Shown here: positions 11,160 through 20,925 of the stretch, piece after piece
Layout of the letters: every line of letters starts with the position of its first letter
How positions within the stretch are numbered: position 1 is the first letter of the stretch
NCBI GenBank assembly: GCA_025093985.1
Contig: JACAAK010000003.1
Location: 4,402,001-4,466,000, forward strand
DNA length: 64,000 nt
Reading direction: 5' to 3'
Origin: Calvatia gigantea
Taxonomy: Eukaryota; Basidiomycota; Agaricomycetes; Agaricales; Lycoperdaceae
Notes under the pieces: generated by a model
The model's input: the letters and a program-made list of their open reading frames with translations, nothing else
Databases searched by the model: none
What the model was told of the DNA's origin: nothing
Translations under genes and position numbers: made by a program

Positions 11160-11600
11160 CCTTCTTCACTCGTCTTTTATGACTTGTCGAGATATTGCAT
11201 TATTTCATTGCCACTCTGGATTATTTCACAAGGGAAATTGCATCAGTACCTTTATCCGGAATCCTTTATACGAATATCCTCATCCTCGAGTATCATACTC
11301 GGACTTGATGGAATTGCTAGTCGTCAATTACGACGCTACTCTACGACTTCTCATCTCATGATGATAGTTGTCCTCCTTCGAAAGAAGTCATGAGGCTCTA
11401 AGATTCATTAGAGAAACCTCTACAGTATAGCTGACAAAGGCCAATGTCGCAACTGATTATGGAAGAGAGTTTGTCTAAACGAAAGCAATAGCAAACATTT
11501 GTGGCATGAATAACCCACTTAAACCTCCTACTCCCAATGCTTTCGCAACGGTTGATGTAGAGAGACTGATCCGCACTACACTTTGAGAGCCTAAAAGCTT
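11160..11600 (+). pseudogene. Ty1/copia integrase relic
   Basis: Plus-strand translation gives DIALFHCHSGLFHKGN near 11190-11240, corresponding to the GAG-pre-integrase motif (LWHxRLGH). Further on come ATDYGREFV and PNAFATVDVERLIRTTL near 11440-11580, corresponding to the copia signatures TDNGxEF and PQQNGxAERxNRTL, that is, the second Asp and the Glu of the DDE triad. A TAA stop sits between the two core motifs. Orientation matches the LTR and primer site. Confidence 0.7.
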
Positions 11601-12186
11601 TATGGCAACGGGGAAGTCTTACCCGTCTCAGTGATAGTTTAAGCGTTGACTAGAGCGTAATGCGCCAGTCCAAGCGTTTATAGTGGAAGACACTTAATTG
11701 TGTAAATCAAGGGATAAACCATTAATTTGGTTCTGTACTGTGGGTTTGGCTTCGCGGCGCATCAGTTAACATGATGACCGTCCAAACATGATCACTTATT
11801 CGGGATGTAACATACCTCGATCGTTTGATCAATGAGAACTTTCGAGTTCAAGCGACACACAGAAAGGCTTAACGTTCTACGAACAATCCATATTTGGATG
11901 CCTTACTCAATGAGGGAATATACCCTTAAAAGTCATGATTCAGCAACTGGATAGCAGTATAACCAGTTCATTTGCAAAGAAGAGAGCAAAACCTGCACGA
12001 AGCAAGAGATAGCACTTTCTTTATCCGCCATCTTTCGATGTCGCAGGATATATTCCATTACACTCCACGATCACCTCCTGATTCCTTTCCATTTCCATTC
12101 GAGAAATCTCTGCCCATCATATCCTATGTCTTACACTGACATATTCGCCAATTTGATGCAATATATGCGCATCCTTTACAGGAAAT

Positions 12187-13217
12187 CTACCGCTTTTGAC
12201 ACACCACACTTCTGTGTCGCCACTTAGGTGGTACGACCGTTGTGGAGGAGTTATAGAATAAAATGCTGGTTGATACGCATTGCACAATTGAACCAGTAGC
12301 CGGGCACTGTAGGGCGGCCCAAGGTTCGATGTTCTCATTGTAATACCAAAGGCCATAGTCGACCAAATTCGGGCAGAGCGGGAGAAGCTGCAAGGCGTAC
12401 TCGAGACTGGTGTCACTCAGCCTGAGTTTGGTGGGTTGTTTCCAAGGAAACCCGAGAGGAATTCGTGGGTCTCCGCCTCCGTCGAGTTCCAATGTCCGGA
12501 GACGAGGGCTATTGCGGAAAAGAGAGGTTGCTTCCCGCCGCTGTCCACCCCACAACCAATACAAGGCGACTTCCTCAAGCAGAGGAAACCCAACGTCCCC
12601 TTCGGCATGTTGAAGAATGGGGGGGCCAGACTGACCCGTTCGGACACTGCTCGAGGCGAAGCGATCTTGGTATTCCGGGATACTCCTTCAAGACGACCCG
12701 CATGACTCCATCGATTGCAGCTGCTGTAAGACGACGCGATTCGGACATGTAAACCGTCATTGCAGGCGCTCCAAAATGCTGGCAGCGGTACCTCGCCAAT
12801 ATTGCGTAAGTCTGCGCCTCCCGGCCAGCCATCCAGATTGTCAAACGCGAGGGTCGTCCAAAGCTGAGGGGGAGATTGGACGACGTGACGCTATTGGAAG
12901 CAAACAGTGCGAAGCCGAGACAGAGTTTTGCTATCGGAGAGATGGTGTTTATGATACGATACAACCTGAAGTCCTGTGGCAAACCAGAAGATGCGAGAAA
13001 GAATTCCGGGGGGGACTCGGTAGATGATAGAAGACCGAAAGTGGTTGAGCTGGTGGAGTAGTGTTGGGCGTTTTGTATTAAGCTCATGGGCCTTGTTGCC
13101 AAGCTTTGCAGGCGGGGAGATGGCGTGTGCGGCTTCTCCACTAGGCTTCATGGATGTGGTGGGGGAAAGAGAGCTACCAACTTGGTTACTCATGGCTTCC
13201 AGACGTAATAAACACAT
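12187..13217 (-). pseudogene. F-box/LRR-like protein, decayed copy B2
   Basis: Paralogue of 1534-2720, co-linear from about 12335 to 13220 with extra upstream homology to about 13340. One minus-strand frame from 13217 covers the N-terminus (MCLLRLEAMSNQVGSS) and the F-box-like segment (GILSRIFWFATG, KTLSRLRTVC). It then meets a TAG where copy B1 has the Trp codon of CSEWRRI, a G-to-A nonsense change. LRR-like strands continue below (SPRLRTLELDG, TKLRLSDTSLEYAL, LLPLCPNLVDYGLWY). The two copies therefore carry different disabling lesions. An in-frame rescue by splicing cannot be excluded. Confidence 0.65.
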
Positions 13218-13359
13218 GGGAGTTACTTAACTGGATTTGGATTTACCCCAATGGCAATCCTCAGAAAAAATATCAAAAACACTTGACTACTATTGGCTAT
13301 GAGATTGGCAAAGAATGGCCATAAACACATCGGGCGAGAGCAGCCGGAATATGCCTCGT

Positions 13360-13665
13360 AACATTGGTTGTTGAGCTATATAATAGGCCTTCCATGAAAT
13401 GAGCATTCGAGTTTCGGAGGCTCGCCGTTTTCTGCCCGTCTCCTGTCCGACATGACTCCTGCTTGTTCTTTTCTCCTCTTTTCTAATTTGTTCCTTCGTA
13501 CCTAGTTCGTGCCTTAGTTAAAATGTATATAAGCCGCAGGTATTCTGTAGAATGAGGCAGTCTTCGCCTTTTGTCCTATCGAGAGCGAAGCTGCGCGCGT
13601 TAACTACTGGTGTGATCTTTTTTAGCCAAGATTTCTCTTATTTCTTACGGTGTAACTCCGTCGTT
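13360..13665 (+). repeat. Possible LTR remnant
   Basis: The segment has LTR-like order: a TATATAA-type box (about 13379), a second promoter-like TATATAAG (about 13526), a T/C-rich tail, and an end in TTACA. No partner copy, inverted terminal repeat or clear primer-binding site was found, so this is weak. Confidence 0.25.
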
Positions 13666-15200
13666 ACATTCCGGGGGTATCGATATCGTCCTTGCCGAAA
13701 CTCAACCTGACCAAGAAGGAACAGGGCCACCCAATTGTGCTAAACCATATTCTAGCTGCTGTCACGGGTTCCCGATGAGCCTTTTTTTTTTTTTAGATCA
13801 ATGTTTCTATAAGGCCTATATCACTACATAACGTGTTTACTGCCCTACAGTCCCTATAATAAGAGCCGGCGTCATCGCGAGGGAAGGACGCCCCCATCTG
13901 AGTCCTACCAGATTGCAGAGGAGTTGCCAGGGTACGTGCCAAAGCTCACCCCATTCCCGGGATTTAAACTACAGAGCAGGTACTATGGGTACCAGACCCC
14001 CCAGTACAGTAGGTGAGAAAGGAATACTGTCAAAGAACGAAGTGTGGGACCGGCTCCCACACATAGCCCCCAGCTACGGGGCCCTTTGAAGGCATAATAC
14101 CCCTAGATGAGACTTACAACTCCTCATCCACTGTGGATACAATGTAAGCGCCTATTGGCACTGACAGAAGATTTTGTCCTCTCGAGCCAGATGATACATT
14201 CTCTGTAAAATCTGCTATGGTCCAGCTGCAGGTGGGACGACTGTCCTGACCCCAAACGCTTTCCCGTTACCGTGCACCCACTTCATTTGAGTATTGTGGC
14301 AACACTCGTATGGAACCGCGTAATAAGTGTCACAGCTTTCTGTCTCGCCGGAGCTGCTACCAGTGTGGTTATAACAGAAAGCATCAACCCCTTTTTCAGG
14401 GCAGACTGTTACTGGAGTTAGAGTTATCCCTACTAACGACCCACTTGGGGTGGAGGGTGGCCTGTCCTTTACGGTTGGCTTGTTCTTAGGCGATGAAATC
14501 CCCTCTCTTATCGTCTCCTATGCTTTCGCACCCTTCCGAGTTGACCATAGACCCCGTCGCACAGTGGACAGAGATCATGGACTATTGAAGAAAATGCGCC
14601 AGCTATGACTCAGGAAGCTTGACGACTGAAGCAGCAGCGAGTGTTAGCTCCTCGCTCCGAACGCATTGTCGGTCTGCTACAACTTATGTGAACCACGGAG
14701 ACCACTTTCTCCTAGGTGGATCAGTTTGCACCCCTAGTAGTCAAGACCACGGCTGCACTGACTAACGCTATCCCTGCAGAGTGTTTTACGTCCCTCCGGA
14801 CGCTATCGCGCGCTCGATGCTGCTAAGCGGGTTAAAGATAACATCAATAACAGGCTCTAAATCTGGACATATCGTTAGGTACCATGATGGGTGTTGACCG
14901 ATGCCCGAGCGCGGTGTTAACCTTCTGCGTCGTATTCTCAAGTGCGATTACGGCACCGGTGACACCCTAAAACTTGTTGACGTACTACGGGACTTCCTGG
15001 AAGAATTGACGAGGCACGCAGGAATGATGCTCCTGTAGCCTGGGCAGGAAAAATTCGAAGCCAATTCAACGGTGGCAGATTCCTTACAGGGACTTGATTG
15101 TATACCAGGGTGACTTGATCTTTTGCTCGAGAATGATGTGGTTGTACTGCGCGGTGATGAAGTCGAAAAGCAACTATATATGCGTGCAGTGTAGCTCGGA
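13666..15200. other. Unidentified island with coding-like segments
   Basis: No named gene. On the minus strand 14215-14517 is open for 100 codons without a start ATG and is Cys-containing (TVCPEKGVDAFCYN, ESCDTYY, YECCHN). In the next frame, TIADFTENVSSGS to VDEEL ends at a GTAAGT that could be a splice donor near 14118. On the plus strand, short helical-looking frames occur at about 14780-14900 and at 14903-15037. I cannot choose a strand or family. Confidence 0.3.
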
Positions 15201-15235
15201 ATGTGGTTAACTTTCCATCCCTCCGGAACCCCACG

Positions 15236-16354
15236 ATGAGCACTCAAAGCAAATCGTTTGAAGCACTTGATCTCATTAGTTCGACTACTGTAGGAGCGGG
15301 CCTATACGGTGTGGTTTTCACTCTTTACTGCCTCTGCCTTCATTCCTTATACCCCCAACTCCGGAAGCCTGACCATCGGAGCCAGGTCGTATTCACGGTG
15401 GTTTATACTTCAGTCATTATGCTGTGCTTGACGATCTACCTGGCTCTGAATACGCGGATAATCCAACTAGCCTACATCAACCACAGTGATTATTCCGGGG
15501 GACCTATCGAATATGAAATCACAATTCTTGCCACTCAACCAATCTTCCTCTTGTCTGGTATCTTAAACCTTACTATTGAAATATTGACAACGGCAATACA
15601 GGTATGTGTGTTGGTAATTCAATTCAAAGATTACTATTTGCAACTATTATAATTAGATCTGGCGCCTATGGGTCATTTGGGGCGCAACGCGATATGTACT
15701 GGCTGTTACTATCCTGCCTTGGTCACTCTTCTTATCTTACATAGGTATTGTCTGCTGGGACTTATTCGTTGGGACTGCTCACCCTATATTCAGCATTACA
15801 GGCTACAATGGCCGCTTCGGTGACTCATCCGGGTATTATTCCCCGTGGTAGCGCATTTCCCGTCGCACTTTATGGTGTTGGGTCAGCCATCACTATTCTT
15901 GTAACCACATTGGTAACTGTTCGGTTGCTACTAGTACGCAGGCGCCATATTAAGTTAATGGGTAAGTGCCTGCTCAAGCTACTCTTCGCGACAGAAGGTC
16001 GATGATGATAATGTAGGAGCCTCCGAGGAGAATGCAAGCCAATATCTAAATATAGCTGCGATGCTCGTCGAATCCTATACCTTGGAGTCCTTGTGGTCTA
16101 TCACATCAACGATTTCACTTGCACTTAATGGCCCAGTATACCTCCTTTTTACTCAATGTGATGCGACCGTCAATGTAAGTCGCTTACTTTTTCCACATAC
16201 ATATCTCAACTTTATTTAGAGTATTGCCTACTTCCTTGTTGTATATCGAGTTTCTACAGGACGGGGGTGGCACGCACAGACGGAACGTAGCCTTACGAGT
16301 TTACAGTGGAACCATGATACGCCGACAACCCGTGAAGATGTCGGTAGTAGGTAG
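15236..16354 (+). CDS. Multi-TM integral membrane protein (Agaricomycete 7TM-like family)
   Basis: Exons 15236-15601, 15657-15744, 15794-15961, about 15998-16174 and 16220-16354. The translation has at least six hydrophobic helices (for example GLYGVVFTLYCLCLH, VVYTSVIMLCLTIYLAL, YVLAVTILPWSLFLSYI, ALYGVGSAITILVTTLVTV). It has the family landmarks IWRLWVIWG after helix 3 and a C-terminal YFLVVYRVSTGRGWHAQTE..LTSLQWN. Such proteins are abundant, functionally unassigned membrane proteins of mushrooms. The start at 15236 is preferred over an in-frame ATG at 15203 by family length. Exon 3 ends in phase 1 at a good GTAAGT donor, but exon 4 must begin in phase 0 (GTCGATGATG). A one-base lesion or error at this junction is therefore implied, and the gene may be inactive. 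Confidence 0.65.
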
Positions 16355-17864
16355 CACCTGGGACCACCAACGTTGTGGTAACAAGCTCTTTGCCCCTATC
16401 ATATCCCCAGTCAACACTTAATTGGCAACTCTTAAATTGTATGGTAGTTTCTTAGTAGAATTTTCATCCCAATTAACGCCACCGTCTCTGTGGTGAGTTC
16501 CATTGAGTTAGTAATGACGTAGACAAATTCGACATTTATGTGTACTTGATGTTTTGCGTGTGGGTTCTGAAAGCCATAATATCAACATAATCGGTCAGGT
16601 CGGAACATGATCCTACATGTCCCTCTGAACAGCCAGTCTCTAATCTATTTTACAAATTTACACTTAGGGGTCTCTACGGCAAAATCTTAATGTTTCCTAT
16701 AATCGCTCTACTTGGCTTTGGGCTTTATGTGAAACCCTAGGGGACGGGGCCTCGTGGTGACGTAAATACCCTCAATGTATTCAGTTGTCAATACCACGAG
16801 TGCCGCCACTTAAGGGGTCACCTTGGCTTACTCCCGTCGAAACAATTTGTTACCCTTTAGGTACAACAACCTAAACATTATCTCAACCAACTCACCATTC
16901 CACAACCTTTCCAAGACGCGGCCGTTAGGCTCGGAGGCCCAGTGGGAGCGACACTGCCCGCCCACCTCTCTCTTTCACCTTCATTGATCGTTTTTCACCA
17001 AGTGAAAGGTTATCCTGAATTCAAAAAAGCGGTTCCTTGTCGAAATGTTGAGATAAGTGGTTGGCGATCAGGAGGGAAAGGTGCACAGTTGGTCGGCGGT
17101 AGGTACCCAGCTTCGTAGACTGAGGGCAACTGGAGGAATAACTAAGAACAATTTGACTCATCTTGATTTCGAGGTAAGTAGTGGGAAGTAGGGCTGCGCG
17201 GAACACCCGGTCGCCAAAAGCTGCGTACCAATTCTGTAAAGCGCAAAACGCGGGGGAAGTAACTTGGTTCTTTCGGCTCGTCCACTGACGAGCAGCGATG
17301 AGCTCGGCGTGGTAACTGCACCACGTGGAATCTCACATATTTGGGAATTCACCCCGCGTCTCAGAGGTAAATCAATGACGACGGATTTGTTCAGATGTTT
17401 GCATCCACCTCCGACTAAATGCCACCTGAAAGTGCTGGTTCCAACACTTTTGGTTTGGGGAGGAACCTGTGAACTTAACCTCCGGGCAGGCGAGGTCGAT
17501 GTTTCGCCTCGGGCGTTCCATTAAACCACCTGAGGTATCTGGATTCCTGTTCGCAACTCAGGTACTTCGCTTGACATCGCTAATACGTATCTGTGCAGAG
17601 GTGGGATTTCTGGCTGGATGACAGTGCTTGCCTTTGTTCTTGCCTTGTTTTCTCCCAGACTTCTCTCTCGTCATCCCCCCTTCTCGGGCGAAGTCAGAAA
17701 GACATGTCGTGTTATGGCCTCAAAAATTTAAGTTTACGAAAGAAATCTGAGACAGGGGAATATATGACGATGTGCATGTGAATTAGCTAGTTTCGGATTA
17801 TAAGATTCTTGGCATTCTTGCGCTCCGTATAATGTCTTAGAAACCATCCTCTCTTTCACGCTTT
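16355..17864. other. Intergenic, no feature recognised
   Basis: Open frames up to 86 codons (17264-17524) show no family resemblance. No tRNA, repeat or LTR was recognised. Confidence 0.4.
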
Positions 17865-19422
17865 ATGGATTCGCGCCAGAGATCTCCACTCCCTCTTCTA
17901 CCCCCGGAATTACACTTAGAAATTTTCAAGTATCTTGATCATCGTGGGCTAATTGATGTCAGACAAGTTCGTCAACAGTTCCTCGAGACTCACTGCCCCA
18001 CCTAACAATGTAGACCTGCAAAACACTCCATGCTTTAACGAATTCCCGGAGTTTTTGGTCCATTCTAGCTCGTGAATTATGCACAAAGCCAGGCATAGGA
18101 AAACTTCGTTATCAGTTAGGAAATTATTCAACAGCAGGACTCATGCAATGGACACTGCACCGCCTCCGGACACGAGATCGATGGACTTCTGATGATCCTT
18201 CACATCCTCTCTAGTTCCGTTCTCGATTGATTAAATTCGATGACAACCTGGATGGATCACAACTTCTTCGTGGTGGCCGTTGGCTATTCACGATAATGTA
18301 CAGTGGTACTGCATATCTACAGGACTTGGACCAGGATGACCCTGAACCTCGATTCCTCTTCAAAATTCACCATGACAGCCACAATTTGGTGACCTCATTC
18401 AAGATTTGGATTGACGAAACAAGCCCAGAACTGTCATTTCGTGTGGCTGCATACAAATATCATAATTTTTCTGGGTGTCAGTCTGCTGGCTCAACTATGA
18501 TGCATAATGTACCATATATACTCATTATCTTTTTTGATTCTCAGGTTGCACCTGGATCTGCATCTATCAAGTTGATTGTGTTGGTACAAGTTCATCACCT
18601 TTGGCCAAGCATATCATCACATTTGTCCGAGATTGCCCACAAAGGTTCCAGCGACTGGGGGTGGCACTTTCTAACAAGTTTCTTTTGCAGTGCTCTGCAT
18701 ACTGGAATATAAGTGGGCAAAAAACAGGAGAAGAGGATAGCATGGTGTTGCAACTGTGTCAGTATTCCCAAGATTCACCCAGAAATGCTGAGTTTTGTGT
18801 TGAGAAGCATGTGAAATATGATGGAATGGTAAGCAGAGGGATGTGTTCCTGCAAAAATTTGTATCTCACATATGTATACCTCCAGGCTACTGTTTTCTTT
18901 CTCCCTGGAGACTAGGCTGGGTTTGCAACATCAACTTTCATTAACATTTTTGCCATCATCTCCAAACAAGACACATTACTGGAGTTGGTATCCCTACATC
19001 ATGTTCCTATTCTGCAAGCTGCCAGTCTCCTCTCTGCACCATATATTGGTTCTCAATGTACTTACCTTCTTGGTATCTATAAAGGCACCTTCAGAAGGAT
19101 CACCATTGACCATAATCATAACTCACCACCTACTGTGCAGGAACTTGGGAAATCAGAACAACCGAGAAGAACAGGACCACCCTCAGTAATATTTGGACCA
19201 TCAGCATCTGTCATCTTCAATTGGTCAATGACATCACTTAAAATCCCCACTTATGAGTATTGTGTTGGCCAAGCCTGCTTTCAACAGAAGCACATCAATG
19301 TTGTCAAGCCTCCAGGTGCAGTAACCATATGGCTTGAAGCATTTGATGATTTAGTGGGCTGCATTGTACTAGGGACAAGAGAGACATGGCAGAAGCAATT
19401 ACTAGTTCTTGACTTGATGTAG
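17865..19422 (+). pseudogene. F-box family A, near-full-length copy A2, CpG-depleted
   Basis: ATG at 17865 opens MDSRQRSPLPLLPPELHLEIFKYLDHRGLIDVRQ, an N-terminal F-box (LPPEL.LEIFKYL), followed by a 47-nt GT-AG intron. The protein continues as TCKTLHALT, GIGKLRYQLGNY, DRWTSDDPSHP, FRSRLIKFDD, SQLLRGGRWLF, FKIWIDETSPELSFRVA and the C-terminal half (SLHHVPI, APYIGSQCTYLLGIYKGTFRR, NSPPTVQEL, VIFGPSAS, FDDLVGCIV, LLVLDLM). Two nonsense codons interrupt it: TAG at about 18214 before FRSRLIK, and TAG at about 18913 where paralogues at 29 and 45 kb have CGG. CpG is frequent up to about 18300 and then nearly absent to about 19700. Putative role of the intact family: SCF adaptor with a C-terminal beta-rich substrate domain. 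The copy is inactivated. Confidence 0.7.
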
Positions 19423-20442
19423 GCTATGCTGTGGGAATTTAACTTGTGTATTCAAATCATTTCAAATGCCACAGCTAGCCAACAACATCAACAAAGCAAA
19501 GGTTCTTTCTAATACCAGTCTTTGTCAATCCACTTCATATAAGGCCCAGACAGCTTGACTGGAATCCACAGTTCCATAATATACTTCTTCCCTGCTTCCT
19601 GTCAGATCCAAGAATCCATTCCAATTCCTCCCCCGTATATTTTGGTATTTATGCTATCTTAATATTACAATACAATTTCAATTAACAAAGTCATATAGCC
19701 ACACTCTAAATGCGAAATCAAGAACAAGAGAAAATGAACACCCTGAAGTGGATAGAGTCGGATAAACCATTTGACGTGACACGGAACCAAGCAGAAACCG
19801 AGAAGCCTAAACCCATATTGGCTGAGCATCAATCATCGCATGCTGGAAGAATGATTGAATGCTGCGCAACGACGGCTCGAGCGATTGCCTCCTTCGTGAC
19901 CCATTCTGTTGGTATGATGAAACGAAGGGGTGCAGGCACCCTGTTGCGACCCAGATACTTCCATATCTGGGACGCCGGACAAGGAACGTCCGAGCTGTCA
20001 GGTTTGTGAAGTGGGTATTTTGGTAATTGGGGCCGAGAATGATGCATGATTGCAACGGGTCCAGGGTGGCTTAGGATAGTCACGGAAGAGGATAAGAGGT
20101 CGATCAAGTCGGGTGCCTGGATGGACAGATTGGGATGCGACGGGTGACGGTTGTGAAAGAAATGCGTTGTGATAAGATCCATGCGGGGAGGCGGTGAAGG
20201 GGGGTATTTTAATAGCGACGGATCGAGTTGAGTGCGATGTTACAGATATGTTGTTGCCCTCGGAAGGGTGACGCAAGGCGTATGCCGGAGACAAAAGGGG
20301 GTGATGGCAGCGGAGTCAGAGCAGGGTATAGTCAACAGGTCACAGGACATATAGCATCTTTCCAAAATTACTTGCCGTCAGAGCAGAATGAAAGGGAAGA
20401 GAACGTCAACTCACTTTTTATAGCAACGATTCTATTTTTCCA
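19423..20442. other. Intergenic; CpG-poor to about 19700, then unassigned short frames
   Basis: The CpG-poor composition continues from A2 to about 19700. Minus-strand frames at 19829-20182 and 19998-20294 overlap each other in different frames and match nothing I know. No gene is called. Confidence 0.4.
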
Positions 20443-20925
20443 TTAGACAGTCACAGAATGTAGATTCACCTGTGGTTGGTCGAGCGTAACATCCCGAGAA
20501 TGTCCCTCACCCCGCGTTTCATTGTATTGTGTGAGGATTCGCTCTAGTCTCTTCACCGTCACGTATAGATGACGAAATAGTGTCCCGTGTAGCTCCTGCT
20601 CCGTTGACCACGACGTGGCGATGTCACTCTGCAGTTTCCTATAGCCAGCCGTAATGACCTGCAAAAGCGCGTGCAAGATCGTTTCATCCTGCTCTGGATC
20701 TGAGAAGACGGCGGCAGTGGTGTAGATGAACTTCTCAAGGTTTGTGTCGGCAGGGAAACCATGCGTGAGAGAGGAGATTGACAGGCAGAAACATTGGAGA
20801 TGGCGATGGTAGTCGTTGGGATCAATATCGAAGTATTCCTCACTGGTAAGGACTTCGACGAGGGCCTTTCCACTTGTCGCCTGAGAGCGTGAGTAGTGTG
20901 GATCGATAATAGATTTTAGTCTCAT
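20443..20925 (-). CDS. Hypothetical protein, 160 aa
   Basis: Open minus-strand frame starting MRLKSIIDPHY and including EVLTSEEYFDIDPNDYHRHL, FPADTNLEKFIYTTAAVFSD, DETILHALLQVITAGYRKL, RLERILTQYNE and RGEGHSRDV. It is largely helical and soluble, with no signal peptide. Existence of a related fragment at 3244-3401 (plus) shows it belongs to a repeated family. A 51-bp upstream segment bounded by GTCAAT and CTCTCAG could alternatively be an intron joining a proline-rich exon (21124-20940), but the phases do not agree, so the simple ORF is preferred. Function unknown. Confidence 0.45.
   Translation of the reverse strand: MRLKSIIDPHYSRSQATSGKALVEVLTSEEYFDIDPNDYHRHLQCFCLSISSLTHGFPADTNLEKFIYTTAAVFSDPEQDETILHALLQVITAGYRKLQSDIATSWSTEQELHGTLFRHLYVTVKRLERILTQYNETRGEGHSRDVTLDQPQVNLHSVTV

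Larger units (their letters stand above)
9035..12120 (+). mobile_element. Degenerate Ty1/copia retrotransposon body
   Basis: Internal region downstream of the LTR and primer site. Frames are heavily broken and the stretch is AT-richer than its surroundings. The only certain coding relic is the integrase at 11160-11600. No reverse transcriptase, RNase H or 3' LTR was recognised; the element seems 3'-truncated before the F-box copy B2. A 108-codon minus-strand frame at 10262-10588 was considered incidental. Confidence 0.6.

Noticed and set aside
17484..17570. Possible tRNA gene (GGATTCCTGTTCGCAAC-like T-arm)
   Set aside because: Cannot be folded by eye into a cloverleaf; the acceptor stem and D-arm are absent.
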